Below are positions 52,728 to 62,422 of a stretch of 64,000 nt of DNA, in pieces; position 1 is the first letter of the stretch; each line of letters begins with the position of its first letter. Origin of the DNA: an uncultured Olsenella sp. Its GTDB lineage: Bacteria; Actinomycetota; Coriobacteriia; Coriobacteriales; Atopobiaceae. The DNA is taken from assembly GCA_949287905.1 (NCBI GenBank), contig CASEHX010000027.1:1-64000 (forward strand), in the 5' to 3' direction. The notes below the pieces were generated by a model, which worked only from the letters and a program-made list of their open reading frames with translations, was not told the origin of the DNA and ran no database searches. Made by a program: the position numbers and the translations under genes.

Positions 52728-54254
52728 CTACCGGTCCTGCTGCTTGCGGGCCGCGCGCTGGGGGATGCGCAGCGTGAAGGTGGTGCCGCGGCCGAGCTCG
52801 GACTCCACGAGGATGGTTCCGTTGTGGCGGTCCACGATCTCCTTGGTGATTGCCAGGCCCACGCCAAGGCCGCCAGAGACCCGCTCGCGGCTCACGTCAG
52901 AGCGCCAGAATCGGGCGAAGGTCTGGGGGATGTCTTCCTTGGCGATGCCGATGCCCGTGTCCTGGACGGAGATGAGCACGTCGGAGCGGTCCTGCCTGAG
53001 CGAGACCTTCACCCATCCGTCGGAGTTCGTGTAGCGCATCGCGTTGCTCATGAGGTTGACGATCGCCTCGCGGAGAAGGTCCGCGTCAACGTCCGCAAAG
53101 AGCTCGCCGTGGGGTGTCTCGTCAACAAAGCGCAGGTGAAGGCCTCTCTCGTGGAAGAGCTGGTGCTGGGAGGAAACGAGGCTCTTCACCAGGTAGACCA
53201 TGTCGGTGCGCTCGATCTTGAGCTCCTTCGTGCCGTTCTCGAGGCGCGACAGCTTGAGCATCGCATCGATAAGGCGAGAAAGGCGGCGCACCTCGGAGGC
53301 AACCGTCTCCAGGTGCTCGTCGTCCGCGGGGAGCACCCCGTCCTGCATTGCCTCGACGGTCGCCTGGACCGCCATGAGCGGGGTCCGCAGCTCGTGGGCC
53401 ACGTCGCCGGTGAGGCGGTGCTCGAGCTTGAGGTCGCGCTCGATCGTCCCCGCCATGTCATCGAACGTCTCTCCGAGCTGTCCGATCTCGTCCGTTCCGG
53501 ACACCCCGGAGCGCGCGGTGAGGTCGCCGTTTCTTATCTGCTTTGCCGTGGAGGTGATGCGCTGGATAGGCTGGGCCATCCCGCGCGAGACAAAGTAGCC
53601 GATCACGCAGGCGAGAAGCGCCGCGACGGCGGCAGCCGTGGCAATGGCCCCGTAGGAGTTGGTCCTGAACGCGGCGTCGCCCTTCGTGAGCAGGGCCTCC
53701 GACCCAAGCGCCCAGAGGCGGACCGTGCCGATCACCTCGCCGTCGGGAGCCTTGATCGGGGCGCCGACAAGCGCCGTCTCGGAGACGGGCGCGGTCGCGG
53801 AGACCCGCGACGAGTCTATGCGGCTCCCGCTGCCACGGTCGGGCGGGGTCGCCCAGGTGTCGTCATAGAGAATCTCTCCCGTCGAGGTAACGACCTGGAC
53901 CACGATCTCAGGGGAGAGCGAGGATGCCGAGCTTGCGACGGAGGCGACCTCCTCGTTGAAGGTACCCGTCTCGGCATACTCGGCAGCGATCGCCTCTGCC
54001 GTGGAGTCGGCGATCGTCTGCATGTTCTGCCTGGTATAGGCCATGAACTGGCCCTCCCAGACAATCGCGAGGATGACCACCAGAACGAGGGCGGTCATGA
54101 TCGCCGTGAGGGCAAAGGCAAACGTGAGGCTCGTCACATACGGGCGCCCGCTCTTGGGACGCCGCTTTATCGACTTCCACGACCCGTACGAGGAGTCGTT
54201 CTTCTCGCCGGAGTCCTCTCGGTCTCTCCCGCCGGTAACAAAGCGCGCCGACAT
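52728..54254 (-). CDS. Membrane sensor histidine kinase (HAMP, HisKA, HATPase)
   Basis: This kinase has 508 residues. A first helix (about 42-66), an extracytoplasmic sensor loop of about 135 residues and a second helix (203-224) are followed by a HAMP (224-275) and a HisKA with His287 in DVAHELRTPL. The HATPase has NLMSNAMRYTN, DTGIGIAKEDI, FARFWR and GGLGVGLAI. The N-terminal 40 residues are hydrophilic and include GEKN encoded by a GAGAAGAAC word. ATG 54254 follows GTAGGAGG. It forms a two-gene operon with the OmpR-type regulator 9 bp upstream. The stimulus is unknown. Confidence 0.95.
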   Translation of the reverse strand: MSARFVTGGRDREDSGEKNDSSYGSWKSIKRRPKSGRPYVTSLTFAFALTAIMTALVLVVILAIVWEGQFMAYTRQNMQTIADSTAEAIAAEYAETGTFNEEVASVASSASSLSPEIVVQVVTSTGEILYDDTWATPPDRGSGSRIDSSRVSATAPVSETALVGAPIKAPDGEVIGTVRLWALGSEALLTKGDAAFRTNSYGAIATAAAVAALLACVIGYFVSRGMAQPIQRITSTAKQIRNGDLTARSGVSGTDEIGQLGETFDDMAGTIERDLKLEHRLTGDVAHELRTPLMAVQATVEAMQDGVLPADDEHLETVASEVRRLSRLIDAMLKLSRLENGTKELKIERTDMVYLVKSLVSSQHQLFHERGLHLRFVDETPHGELFADVDADLLREAIVNLMSNAMRYTNSDGWVKVSLRQDRSDVLISVQDTGIGIAKEDIPQTFARFWRSDVSRERVSGGLGVGLAITKEIVDRHNGTILVESELGRGTTFTLRIPQRAARKQQDR

Positions 54255-54263
54255 GGGCGCCTC

Positions 54264-54986
54264 CTACTTGGCTGAGGATTCCGCCGACTTCTCGGGCGCC
54301 TCGAAGCGATACCCAACGCCGTGGACCGTGTAGAGCCAGCGGGGGTTGCGCGGGTCGTCGCCCAGCTTGGCACGCAGGTTCTTGACGTGGGAGTCGATGG
54401 TGCGCTCATAGCCCTCAAAGTCGTAGCCCAGGACCTTCTCCACGAGCTCCATGCGCGTGTAGACGCGGCCGGGATAGCGCGCGAGCGTGGTGAGCAGCTT
54501 GAACTCGGAGGCGGTGAGGTCGACCTCCTTGCCCTCCACGAGCACCTTGTGGCCGGAGATGTCGATCACCAGGTCGCCGAAGTCGAGCGTCTCGAGCGCG
54601 GGCTCGGACTCGGTGTGGGCGCGGCGAAGCAGCGCGCGCACGCGGGCGACGAGCTCGCGCGGCGAGAAGGGCTTGATCAGGTAGTCATCTGCGCCGAGCT
54701 CGAGACCGATGATGCGGTCCTCGACCTCGCCCTTGGCCGTGAGCATGATGATGGGGACGTTCGAGGTCTCGCGGATGGCGCGGCAGACGCGCTCGCCGGA
54801 GAGCTTGGGGAGCATGAGGTCGAGAATCACGAGGTCAAACGAGTGCTTCTCGAACTCCTCGACGGCGCTCTGGCCGTCTCCGACCCCACGAACGATGTAG
54901 CTCTCGCGCTCAAGATAGGCGGCGACGGCGTCACGAATCGCCTTCTCGTCCTCGACCAGCAGAATCTTCTTCTCGTCCGAAGCCAT
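54264..54986 (-). CDS. OmpR/PhoB-family response regulator
   Basis: This 240-residue regulator has a receiver with VEDE, phospho-acceptor Asp56 (LVILDLMLP), MLTAKG and a YLIKPFSPREL switch. Its C-terminal winged helix (about 130-230) includes LTASEFKLLTTLARYPGRVYTR, GYDFEGYERTIDSHVKNLRAKLGDD and the wing RWLYTVHGVGYRFE. The best-defined partner is the kinase immediately downstream. ATG 54986 follows GGAGG. The target genes cannot be read from the window. Confidence 0.96.
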   Translation of the reverse strand: MASDEKKILLVEDEKAIRDAVAAYLERESYIVRGVGDGQSAVEEFEKHSFDLVILDLMLPKLSGERVCRAIRETSNVPIIMLTAKGEVEDRIIGLELGADDYLIKPFSPRELVARVRALLRRAHTESEPALETLDFGDLVIDISGHKVLVEGKEVDLTASEFKLLTTLARYPGRVYTRMELVEKVLGYDFEGYERTIDSHVKNLRAKLGDDPRNPRWLYTVHGVGYRFEAPEKSAESSAK

Positions 54987-55075
54987 CTTCGGCCTCCTTG
55001 ATTTCTTCTCGTCGCCTGACTCCTAGGCCCGTAAGTTACCTTAGTGTACCCCACCAGAGGTCGGGTGTTGCGCGC

Positions 55076-56278
55076 TCACAGGTGGAAGGTACGTACGCCT
55101 ACGGAAGCGGGGTAGCCGGTGTCCGCGTCCTTGACCGTCGAGAACGTGACGAAGAGGTCGCACTCTCCGCAGCGCGCGGGAAACTCTCCGTAGTCGACGG
55201 AGCGATCGGCGGAGCTGAGAATCGCGTAGGTGCGTTCCGCGAGGTCAACCACAAAGTAGAAGGCACTGGCCTTGATGATGAGGCGGTCCCCGGCGCCGCA
55301 GCCGCACTCCGAGGGCTCGCGGTTGAGCCTGTAGAAGCCGGAGTCCGCCGTGCCGATGTAGGTCCCCATCTGGCCGAGCAGGCCTCCCGAGCCATAGCTG
55401 GCCTCAACCGAAACGAGAAACCTGTCGCCGACGCGCGTTGCCCGGAAGGGTCGCACGCTCTGGGGCATGACGAGCTGGTCGAGGCGCGTGGTGAGGTCGT
55501 CGGACAGCGAGTAGGCGGTCACGCCGTAGTAGACGCCCTCGTCCGCACGGACGCGCGGCGTGAGGACCACGGCGTCGCCCGAGAGGGTCGGCGAGGTGGC
55601 AAAGCGACCGGGGGAGTCGACGACGGCCTTGGCCTCGGAATCGCCCGAGTGCCAGATATAGCAGTACGAGTGCTCGGTGGTCCGGGAGCCGCTCGCGGAG
55701 GGCTGGACCTGCCAGATGACCATGTCATCGGCAACGGCGAAGGGAGCGGGATCGTAGTCGGACGTTCCCTCCCAGAGCGCCGAGGGCTTGCCGGAGAGGG
55801 CGCCCTCGGAAAACGCCGCGGCGTAGAGCACCCAGGACCTGTCCGAGAGGTCGAGCTCGACCCATGCGTAGACGCTGTCCGAGCAGCGGACGTCGTATAT
55901 CACCGTGGTGGTGTTCTCGCCAACGGGCGCCGAGACGACCTCGACGAGCTTGCCCGAGGCCAGGGAGAGCGCCGAGCCCTTCACCATCGGCGTGGCGGAG
56001 GAGCCTGCGGTGGTCACGGGAACCCACGCGCCCGCCGCCGGGTGAAGGACGTTGCCGAGCGGAAGGGACCAGGAGGCCTCTTCGATGAGCGCGAGGTCGG
56101 CCTCCTCAAAGGACGAGATGATGTCCTCGGCGGAGTCCTCGCCCACGACGACCGGGTCGGACGAGACCTCCTCGTCCGAGTGCGTGCAGCCCGAGAGAAC
56201 GCCAACCGCCGCCGCGACCACCGATCCGGCGGCGGCCGTCTTGAAGAACGTGCGGCGTGTGAGGCGAGGCATGCGCAT
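55076..56278 (-). CDS. Tat-exported lipoprotein with a beta-propeller-like body
   Basis: This protein has about 400 residues. The N-terminus MRMPRLTRRTFFKTAAAGSV has the twin-arginine motif RRTFFK, and the h-region ends in VLSGC, a lipobox, so it is exported folded and lipidated. The body has repeated strand patterns such as YAWVELDLSDRSWVLYAA, YCYIWHSG and FYFVVDLAERTYAIL, suggesting a propeller. Cys pairs CGCGAG and CGEC occur near the end. ATG 56278 and 56272 are both possible; neither has a strong ribosome site, and the gene nearly abuts the TSCPD stop. The function is unknown. Confidence 0.75.
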   Translation of the reverse strand: MRMPRLTRRTFFKTAAAGSVVAAAVGVLSGCTHSDEEVSSDPVVVGEDSAEDIISSFEEADLALIEEASWSLPLGNVLHPAAGAWVPVTTAGSSATPMVKGSALSLASGKLVEVVSAPVGENTTTVIYDVRCSDSVYAWVELDLSDRSWVLYAAAFSEGALSGKPSALWEGTSDYDPAPFAVADDMVIWQVQPSASGSRTTEHSYCYIWHSGDSEAKAVVDSPGRFATSPTLSGDAVVLTPRVRADEGVYYGVTAYSLSDDLTTRLDQLVMPQSVRPFRATRVGDRFLVSVEASYGSGGLLGQMGTYIGTADSGFYRLNREPSECGCGAGDRLIIKASAFYFVVDLAERTYAILSSADRSVDYGEFPARCGECDLFVTFSTVKDADTGYPASVGVRTFHL

Positions 56279-56279
56279 G

Positions 56280-56543
56280 CTAGGCCGAGACGCTCTCGGA
56301 GGCCTCGACAAGCGCGCGGGCAAGCTGGTCGGCGCACGAGGTCTGACGCGGGCCGCAGGTGTTGCCTGCGAGGATGCCCGCGATCTCGTCGACGGAGTGA
56401 CCGGCCACGAGCTTGCTCACGGCCTTGAGGTTGCCGTTGCAGCCGCCCTCGAAGGAGACCTGCTCGATGGTCTTGCCGTCATCGGTAAGGTCAATGTGGA
56501 TGGCGCGCGAACAGACCCCGCGCGGCGTGTAGTCAAAGTGCAT
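56280..56543 (-). CDS. TSCPD domain protein (TIGR03905-like)
   Basis: This 87-residue protein is a stand-alone TSCPD domain. Conserved cysteines are in GVCSRAI, EGGCNGNLKAVSKLVAG and GNTCGPRQTSCADQLA. The domain is also found at the C-terminus of some ribonucleotide reductases, and it likely binds metal or a redox cofactor. ATG 56543 follows AAGGAG, itself within a GAGAAGAAC word. It lies between the Tat lipoprotein and purB, with a double palindrome upstream. Confidence 0.9.
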   Translation of the reverse strand: MHFDYTPRGVCSRAIHIDLTDDGKTIEQVSFEGGCNGNLKAVSKLVAGHSVDEIAGILAGNTCGPRQTSCADQLARALVEASESVSA

Positions 56544-56557
56544 GTTCTTCTCCTTAG

Positions 56558-56632
56558 TGATTCAATTGGGGACAGACCCCTTTTGAATCATGATCACGAT
56601 GATTCAAAAGGGGTCTGTCCCCAATTGAATCA
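56558..56632. repeat. 75-bp double palindrome
   Basis: A 33-bp sequence starting TGATTCAATTGGGGACAGAC is followed after 9 bp by its exact reverse complement. Each half is itself a near-palindrome of the GGGGACAGACCCC class. It lies 16 bp from the purB stop and 14 bp upstream of the TSCPD start. Confidence 0.9.
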
Positions 56633-56648
56633 TTCTCCGCGGTGTCGG

Positions 56649-57995
56649 TTAGTCGAAGTTGAGCTGCTCCAGGCGGTCGAAGACCACGCCGGCGCGGGTG
56701 AGGAAGGCGCGCGGGTCGAAGATGCGGTCCAGCTCGGCGGCCGGGACGGTGCAGCGCGGGTCGGCCTCGAGCTTCTCGCGGAACGTGGTGCCGCCGGCGC
56801 ACTGCTGGACCTCGCGCCACGTGGCCATGGCGTTCTCCTGCACGATGGCGTAGGCCTGCTCGCGCGTGATGCCCGTCTCAACGAGGGCGAGAAGGACCTT
56901 GGAGGAGAAGATCAGGCCGCGCGTCTTGTTGAGGTTGGCGAGCATCTGCGCCGGGTAGAGGATGAGGCCGTCCACGATGCGCGTGAGGCACTGGAACATG
57001 TGGTCGAGGGCGATGAAGCTGTCGGCCTGCGCCACGCGCTCGGCGGAGCTGTGGCTGATGTCGCGCTCGTGCCAGAGCGCCACGTTGTCAAAGGCAACCT
57101 GGGCGTTGGCCTTCACCACACGGGAGAGGCCGCAGACCTTCTCGACGGTGATGGGGTTGCGCTTGTGCGGCATGGCCGAGCTGCCCTTCTGGCCCTTGCG
57201 GAACGGCTCCTCGGCCTCGAGGGTGTCGGTCTTCTGGAGGTTGCGGATCTCCGTGGCGATGCGCTCGCAGGTGGCGGCGGTGGTGGCCAGGACGCCGGCG
57301 AGGTAGGCGTGGTGGTCGCGGGAGATGACCTGGGTAGAAAGCGGGTCGTGGACCAGGCCCAGGTGCTCGCAGACGTACTCCTCGACGAACGGGTCGATGG
57401 AGGAGTAGGTGCCCACCGCGCCGGAGATGGCGCCGAAGGCCACGTTGGCGCGGGCGTCCTTCAGGCGGTCGTAGTCGCGCTTGAGCTCCCAGGCCCAGCT
57501 GCCGAACTTCATGCCAAAGGTCATGGGCTCGGCGTGGATGCCGTGGGTGCGGCCCACGCAGAGGGTGTCGCGTTCCTCGAAGGCGCGGCGCTTGCAGATC
57601 TCGCCGAGGCGGCGGCAGTCCTCGATGAGGATGTCGGTGGCCTGGACGAGCTGGTAGCAGAGGGCCGTGTCACCGAGGTCGGAGGACGTCATGCCAAAGT
57701 GGACCCAGCGGGACGGCTTGGGCTCGCCCTCGGGGACGTCCTTGTCGATGAACTCGCCCATGTTGGTGAGGAAGGCGATGACGTCGTGGTTGGTCACGGC
57801 CTCGATGGCGTCGACCTCGTCCTTGTTGAAGTCCGCGTGCTCGCGGATCCAGGCGGCCTCCTCCTTCGTGATGCCGATCTTGCCCATCTCGGCATGCGCC
57901 TCGCAGGCCAGCACCTCGATCTCCTGCCAGATGCGGTACTTGTTCTCCAGGGAGAAGATGTGGCCCATCTCAGGACGGGTGTAGCGATCGATCAT
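56649..57995 (-). CDS. purB: Adenylosuccinate lyase
   Basis: This enzyme has 448 residues and catalyses two fumarate-releasing steps of purine synthesis. It belongs to the fumarase/aspartase superfamily: signature GSSAMPHKRNPITVEKV, the catalytic region VGRTHGIHAEP and the N-terminal YTRPEMGHIFS. ATG 57995 follows GAGGAGG; the longer open frame is rejected because the homologous N-terminus is MIDRYTRPEM. The argininosuccinate lyase just upstream, from the same superfamily, is a separate gene 40 bp away. Confidence 0.97.
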   Translation of the reverse strand: MIDRYTRPEMGHIFSLENKYRIWQEIEVLACEAHAEMGKIGITKEEAAWIREHADFNKDEVDAIEAVTNHDVIAFLTNMGEFIDKDVPEGEPKPSRWVHFGMTSSDLGDTALCYQLVQATDILIEDCRRLGEICKRRAFEERDTLCVGRTHGIHAEPMTFGMKFGSWAWELKRDYDRLKDARANVAFGAISGAVGTYSSIDPFVEEYVCEHLGLVHDPLSTQVISRDHHAYLAGVLATTAATCERIATEIRNLQKTDTLEAEEPFRKGQKGSSAMPHKRNPITVEKVCGLSRVVKANAQVAFDNVALWHERDISHSSAERVAQADSFIALDHMFQCLTRIVDGLILYPAQMLANLNKTRGLIFSSKVLLALVETGITREQAYAIVQENAMATWREVQQCAGGTTFREKLEADPRCTVPAAELDRIFDPRAFLTRAGVVFDRLEQLNFD

Positions 57996-58035
57996 GCGGG
58001 GCCTCCTCGGCGGTTGCGCGGTTGACCCCACGATT

Positions 58036-59427
58036 CTACCGCAGGCCGCGCTCATCCTCCTCGAGCGAGGCACGAGCCTCGTCAAGCTGCACGACAACCG
58101 CATCGTGGCCGGTGCCGCCGTAGGTCACGCGGGCGTTGGCGATGCCGGCCGGATCCAGGTCCTGCGCGATGTCCGCCTCAAAGAGGGGGCTCGCCGCGGC
58201 GAACTCCTCGGCCGTGAGGTCCTCGAGGCCCTTGCCGTGCTTCTCGCAGTAGAGCACGAGCTCGCCCACCACGCGGTGCGCCTCGCGGAAGGGCATGCCC
58301 TTCTTGGCCAGGTAGTCGGCCACGTCCGTGGCGGCCGAGAAGCCCGTGCCCGCCTGGGCGAGCATGACGTCGGCGTTGACGGTCCAGGTCTCCACCATGC
58401 CCGCAGCGATCTCCATGCAGTCGGAGAGCGTGCGCGCGGCGTCGAGCGGACCCTCCTTGCACTCCTGGAGGTCCTTGTTGTAGGCCAGCGGCAGCGACTT
58501 CATGGTGGTGAGCAGCGCCATCAGGTCGCCGTAGACGCGGCCGGTCTTGCCGCGCGTGAGCTCGGCGAAGTCGGGGTTCTTCTTCTGCGGCATGATCGAC
58601 GAGCCGGTGGAGTACTCGTCCGAGAGCGTGATGAAGCCAAACTCCGTGGAGCTCCACAGCACGATCTCCTCGCACAGGCGCGAGAGGTGCATCATGCTCA
58701 CGGCGCAGGCGTACTCGAGGTCGAGCAGGTAGTCGCGGTCGGAGACGGCGTCGAGCGAGTTGGGGATGGCACGGGAGAAGCCCAGGAGCTCCGTGGTGCG
58801 CTCGCGGTCGAGCGGGTAGGTGGTGCCGGCAAGCGCAGCGGCGCCGAGCGGGTTGGCGTCTGCGGCGTCGCGCGCGGCGGCGAGGCGCACGTAGTCGCGC
58901 GCGAACATCCAGAAGTAGGCGAGCAGGTGGTGGGAGAGCAGCACCGGCTGGGCGTGCTGGAGGTGCGTGTAGCCGGGCATCACGACGTCGAGGTTCTGCG
59001 CGGCTGCGTCAACGAGGACGCGGCGCAGCTCGACGTTGCCGACCATGAGCTCCTCGCAGAGGTCCTTGGCCAGCAGGCGGATGTCCGTGGCAACCTGGTC
59101 GTTGCGGGAGCGGCCGGTGTGCAGGCGCCCGCCGGGCGCGCCGATGCTGCGCGTGAGCGCTCCCTCCACGGCCATGTGGACGTCCTCGTCGTTGACGTCC
59201 CAGACGAAGGTGCCCTCCTCGATCTGCTTGGCGATGTCGGCAAGGCCCGCGTCGATCGCGGCCTGGTCCTCGACAGAGATGATGCCCTGCTCGGCGAGCA
59301 TGCGCGCGTGCGCTCGGCTGCCGGCGATGTCGTGGGCCGCCATGTTCTTGTCGACCTCAAGGCTCGCGCCAAACTCCTGCGTGAACTGGTCCACGCCCTT
59401 CTCGAACCTGCCGCCCCACAGCGCCAT
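58036..59427 (-). CDS. argH: Argininosuccinate lyase
   Basis: This enzyme has 463 residues and splits argininosuccinate into arginine and fumarate. It has ALWGGRFEKGVDQFTQEF at the N-terminus, SRNDQVATD, GYTHLQHAQP and the superfamily signature GSSIMPQKKNPD. ATG 59427 follows GGAAGGGAG. argG, the preceding step, lies 1.5 kb upstream on the same strand, separated by an unrelated gene and two inverted-repeat elements. The pair is therefore near but probably not one transcript. Confidence 0.97.
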   Translation of the reverse strand: MALWGGRFEKGVDQFTQEFGASLEVDKNMAAHDIAGSRAHARMLAEQGIISVEDQAAIDAGLADIAKQIEEGTFVWDVNDEDVHMAVEGALTRSIGAPGGRLHTGRSRNDQVATDIRLLAKDLCEELMVGNVELRRVLVDAAAQNLDVVMPGYTHLQHAQPVLLSHHLLAYFWMFARDYVRLAAARDAADANPLGAAALAGTTYPLDRERTTELLGFSRAIPNSLDAVSDRDYLLDLEYACAVSMMHLSRLCEEIVLWSSTEFGFITLSDEYSTGSSIMPQKKNPDFAELTRGKTGRVYGDLMALLTTMKSLPLAYNKDLQECKEGPLDAARTLSDCMEIAAGMVETWTVNADVMLAQAGTGFSAATDVADYLAKKGMPFREAHRVVGELVLYCEKHGKGLEDLTAEEFAAASPLFEADIAQDLDPAGIANARVTYGGTGHDAVVVQLDEARASLEEDERGLR

Positions 59428-59498
59428 CGTGGCTCCCTTCCTTGGGTTTTTGCTGCGACTAGATTACCAGAGTAGGGTTTTGCTTCCCGTCATCGTTC

Positions 59499-59577
59499 AT
59501 TACCATACACTCGGCGAGCCAACCTTAAAGTTCTTCTCGCGTTTTGCCGTTTTTCGCTCCGCCAGTGTATGCTATTT
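59499..59577 (+). repeat. Small inverted-repeat element E
   Basis: ATTACCATACACTCGGCG and CGCCAGTGTATGCTAT are imperfect arms of the type seen in elements D and F. GTTCTTCTC lies inside at 59530. Confidence 0.65.
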
Positions 59578-59582
59578 GCCGC

Positions 59583-60734
59583 CTAGAACTCGATTATCTC
59601 GTCGTATGCGCGAGCCCCAGTCCTGGCGGCACGCAGCCGCACGAGATCCGCCGCGTAGCGCGCACCCTGCGGCCAGGGCAGCAGGGCCCAGATCGCAGTT
59701 TGACGGGACAAGCCCACCGCGAGGGACTCAAGCAGCATGAGGTCGAGCGTGTCCGGGGAACGACCATCGATCTTCTCGATAGCCATCATCACCTCGAGCA
59801 TGACGGCGTCCAAGCCGCCGGGGGCAAACAGGTCCTCGCTGGTCACCGGCAACACAAGCCGGCCTTGAGCCGCCAGCTCGCGATTGCGGCTCAGGTCGTC
59901 ACGGTACTTCTCACGCACGGCGGCTATGGCGTCGGCAACCTCTTCTGGAGTGGCCGTTGCAATGGACACGAGGTCAAAGTGGTCGTGACTGTCGTAGTTG
60001 AGCCCAACCGACGTGCCAACGATCTCAATGTCCGGCACGCGCGACGAACGGGCACCCAACGCCACGAGCCGTTGGTCGTTGACGTGGCGATGGTTGAGCC
60101 GAACACGCCCGAGCCCGTAGCCAAACTCCGAGACCTCGGTGGTCGCCATCAGCGCAATAACCGACTCCGGAGCAGACCACGCGTTGTCCGCGGCGCGTGC
60201 GAGCGCCCGGCGCGCGGTGACGACGCCTCGGATGCCGGGACACGCGTCCAGGTATGCCCCGATGCGAGCGACGCTGGTGACGGGCTCCACGTCATAGGCG
60301 ACCGGGCCCAGACGCGGGTCGCGCGGATCGCGCGAGAAGGTGCCGCACAGCTCGTAAGCAAGAAGCGCCAGCGCGTCTTCGACCAGAACGTCCGCAAGCT
60401 CGAGAAAGAGCAGCTCGGGACAAGGAATCACGAGGCCGTCCCCCAGATCGACGAAGGAGCTCTCGGGATACCCCTTGGAATGCAGCGTGTTGGTGACAAA
60501 GCGTGCCTGGATGCGAGCCTCTCGCGAGGGGACGGCCACGTCGATGGGTCGCTCCGCATTGGGGACGTCATCGAGTGCGAGACGCTCTCTCGGCACAAGG
60601 CGCGGCGTCCACCTGAGCGCGGGACTCGGGTCGGGGGCGGGAAGCTCGCAGCGGGCATCGGGCAGCCGCCCGCCCGTGCCGCGCAGACGTCGCAGGGCCC
60701 TCAGGGCCGTAAGCTTGCAGACGCACAGACGCAT
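59583..60734 (-). CDS. AbiEi-like / DUF559-like protein of unknown function
   Basis: This 383-residue protein starts at ATG 60734 after GGGGAGG. An earlier in-frame ATG would extend through element F and has no ribosome site. The pattern PELLFLELADVLVEDALALLAYELCGTFSR, then TSVARIGAYLDACPGIRG..ARRALARAADNAWSAPESVIALMATT and GYGLGRVRLNHRHV, is that of a family often annotated near AbiEi antitoxins or Vsr/DUF559 nucleases. The last part (VGLNYDSHDHFD) sits where nuclease relatives have an EYDG..H motif, so the acidic site may be degenerate. It stands alone between argH and argG, flanked by elements E and F. The family assignment is tentative. Confidence 0.5.
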   Translation of the reverse strand: MRLCVCKLTALRALRRLRGTGGRLPDARCELPAPDPSPALRWTPRLVPRERLALDDVPNAERPIDVAVPSREARIQARFVTNTLHSKGYPESSFVDLGDGLVIPCPELLFLELADVLVEDALALLAYELCGTFSRDPRDPRLGPVAYDVEPVTSVARIGAYLDACPGIRGVVTARRALARAADNAWSAPESVIALMATTEVSEFGYGLGRVRLNHRHVNDQRLVALGARSSRVPDIEIVGTSVGLNYDSHDHFDLVSIATATPEEVADAIAAVREKYRDDLSRNRELAAQGRLVLPVTSEDLFAPGGLDAVMLEVMMAIEKIDGRSPDTLDLMLLESLAVGLSRQTAIWALLPWPQGARYAADLVRLRAARTGARAYDEIIEF

Positions 60735-60806
60735 GGCCACCTCCCCGAAAGCGATATGGAAGGACCGCGACGACCCGCTTTGGGCCGCCGCGGTCCTTTT
60801 CGGTTC

Positions 60807-60885
60807 AAATAGCATACACTGGCGCGCTCGAATTTCTCGTTTTACGAGAAGAACTTTCAGGTTCTTCTCGCCAGTGTATGTTGTT
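60807..60885 (+). repeat. Small inverted-repeat element F with nested GAGAAGAAC pair
   Basis: AAATAGCATACACTGGCG (60807-60824) pairs with CGCCAGTGTATGTTGTT (60869-60885). Inside, CGAGAAGAAC and GTTCTTCTCG form a second nested inverted repeat (60845-60870), so the 9-mer is part of this element's fold. Confidence 0.8.
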
Positions 60886-60920
60886 GGCAACCACGCGGCG
60901 GCAGCCGCCGCCGGCGCCGC

Positions 60921-62150
<1,230 letters not shown>

Positions 62151-62200
62151 GATGCTTCCTTTCGATAACCGCATGAACGATGGGTGAAAAACGACTGCTC

Positions 62201-62226
62201 AAAACAATGCCCCGACGTCGCGGGGC
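62201..62226 (-). terminator. Attenuator terminator in the argG leader
   Basis: GCCCCG/CGGGGC (6 bp, 6-nt loop) is followed on the minus strand by ATTGTTTTGAG. It lies between the leader peptide stop (62279) and the argG start (62150). An upstream GGTC...GACC pairing could be the competing fold. Confidence 0.6.
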
Positions 62227-62278
62227 GCTAGGCATGGTCAGGCAATGGCGACCGGCATGCAGAAGCGACACGCGACAT

Positions 62279-62356
62279 CTAGGGCGTGATTCGTCGGTTC
62301 TGGCGTCGGGAGGCGAGGAGGGGCGCAGCGGTCACGCATGCGCTGTGAACGTTCAT
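62279..62356 (-). CDS. Arginine-rich leader peptide of argG
   Basis: AGGAGG lies 9 bp before ATG 62356. The frame encodes 25 residues beginning MNVHSACV and ending RRQNRRITP, then stops at TAG 62279. Four arginine codons (CGA CGC ... CGA CGA) cluster near the end, three of them CGA, which is uncommon in the GC-rich genes here. Ribosome stalling at these codons when arginyl-tRNA is scarce would favour read-through of the downstream hairpin into argG. The peptide is too short for homology support. The case rests on the ribosome site, codon cluster, terminator and gene context. Confidence 0.6.
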   Translation of the reverse strand: MNVHSACVTAAPLLASRRQNRRITP

Positions 62357-62422
62357 CAACGTTGGCCTCCTCAGTAGTTGAGCGGGCGCGGGCTATTGGC
62401 CCACGGCTGTCTGACGAGGCTG

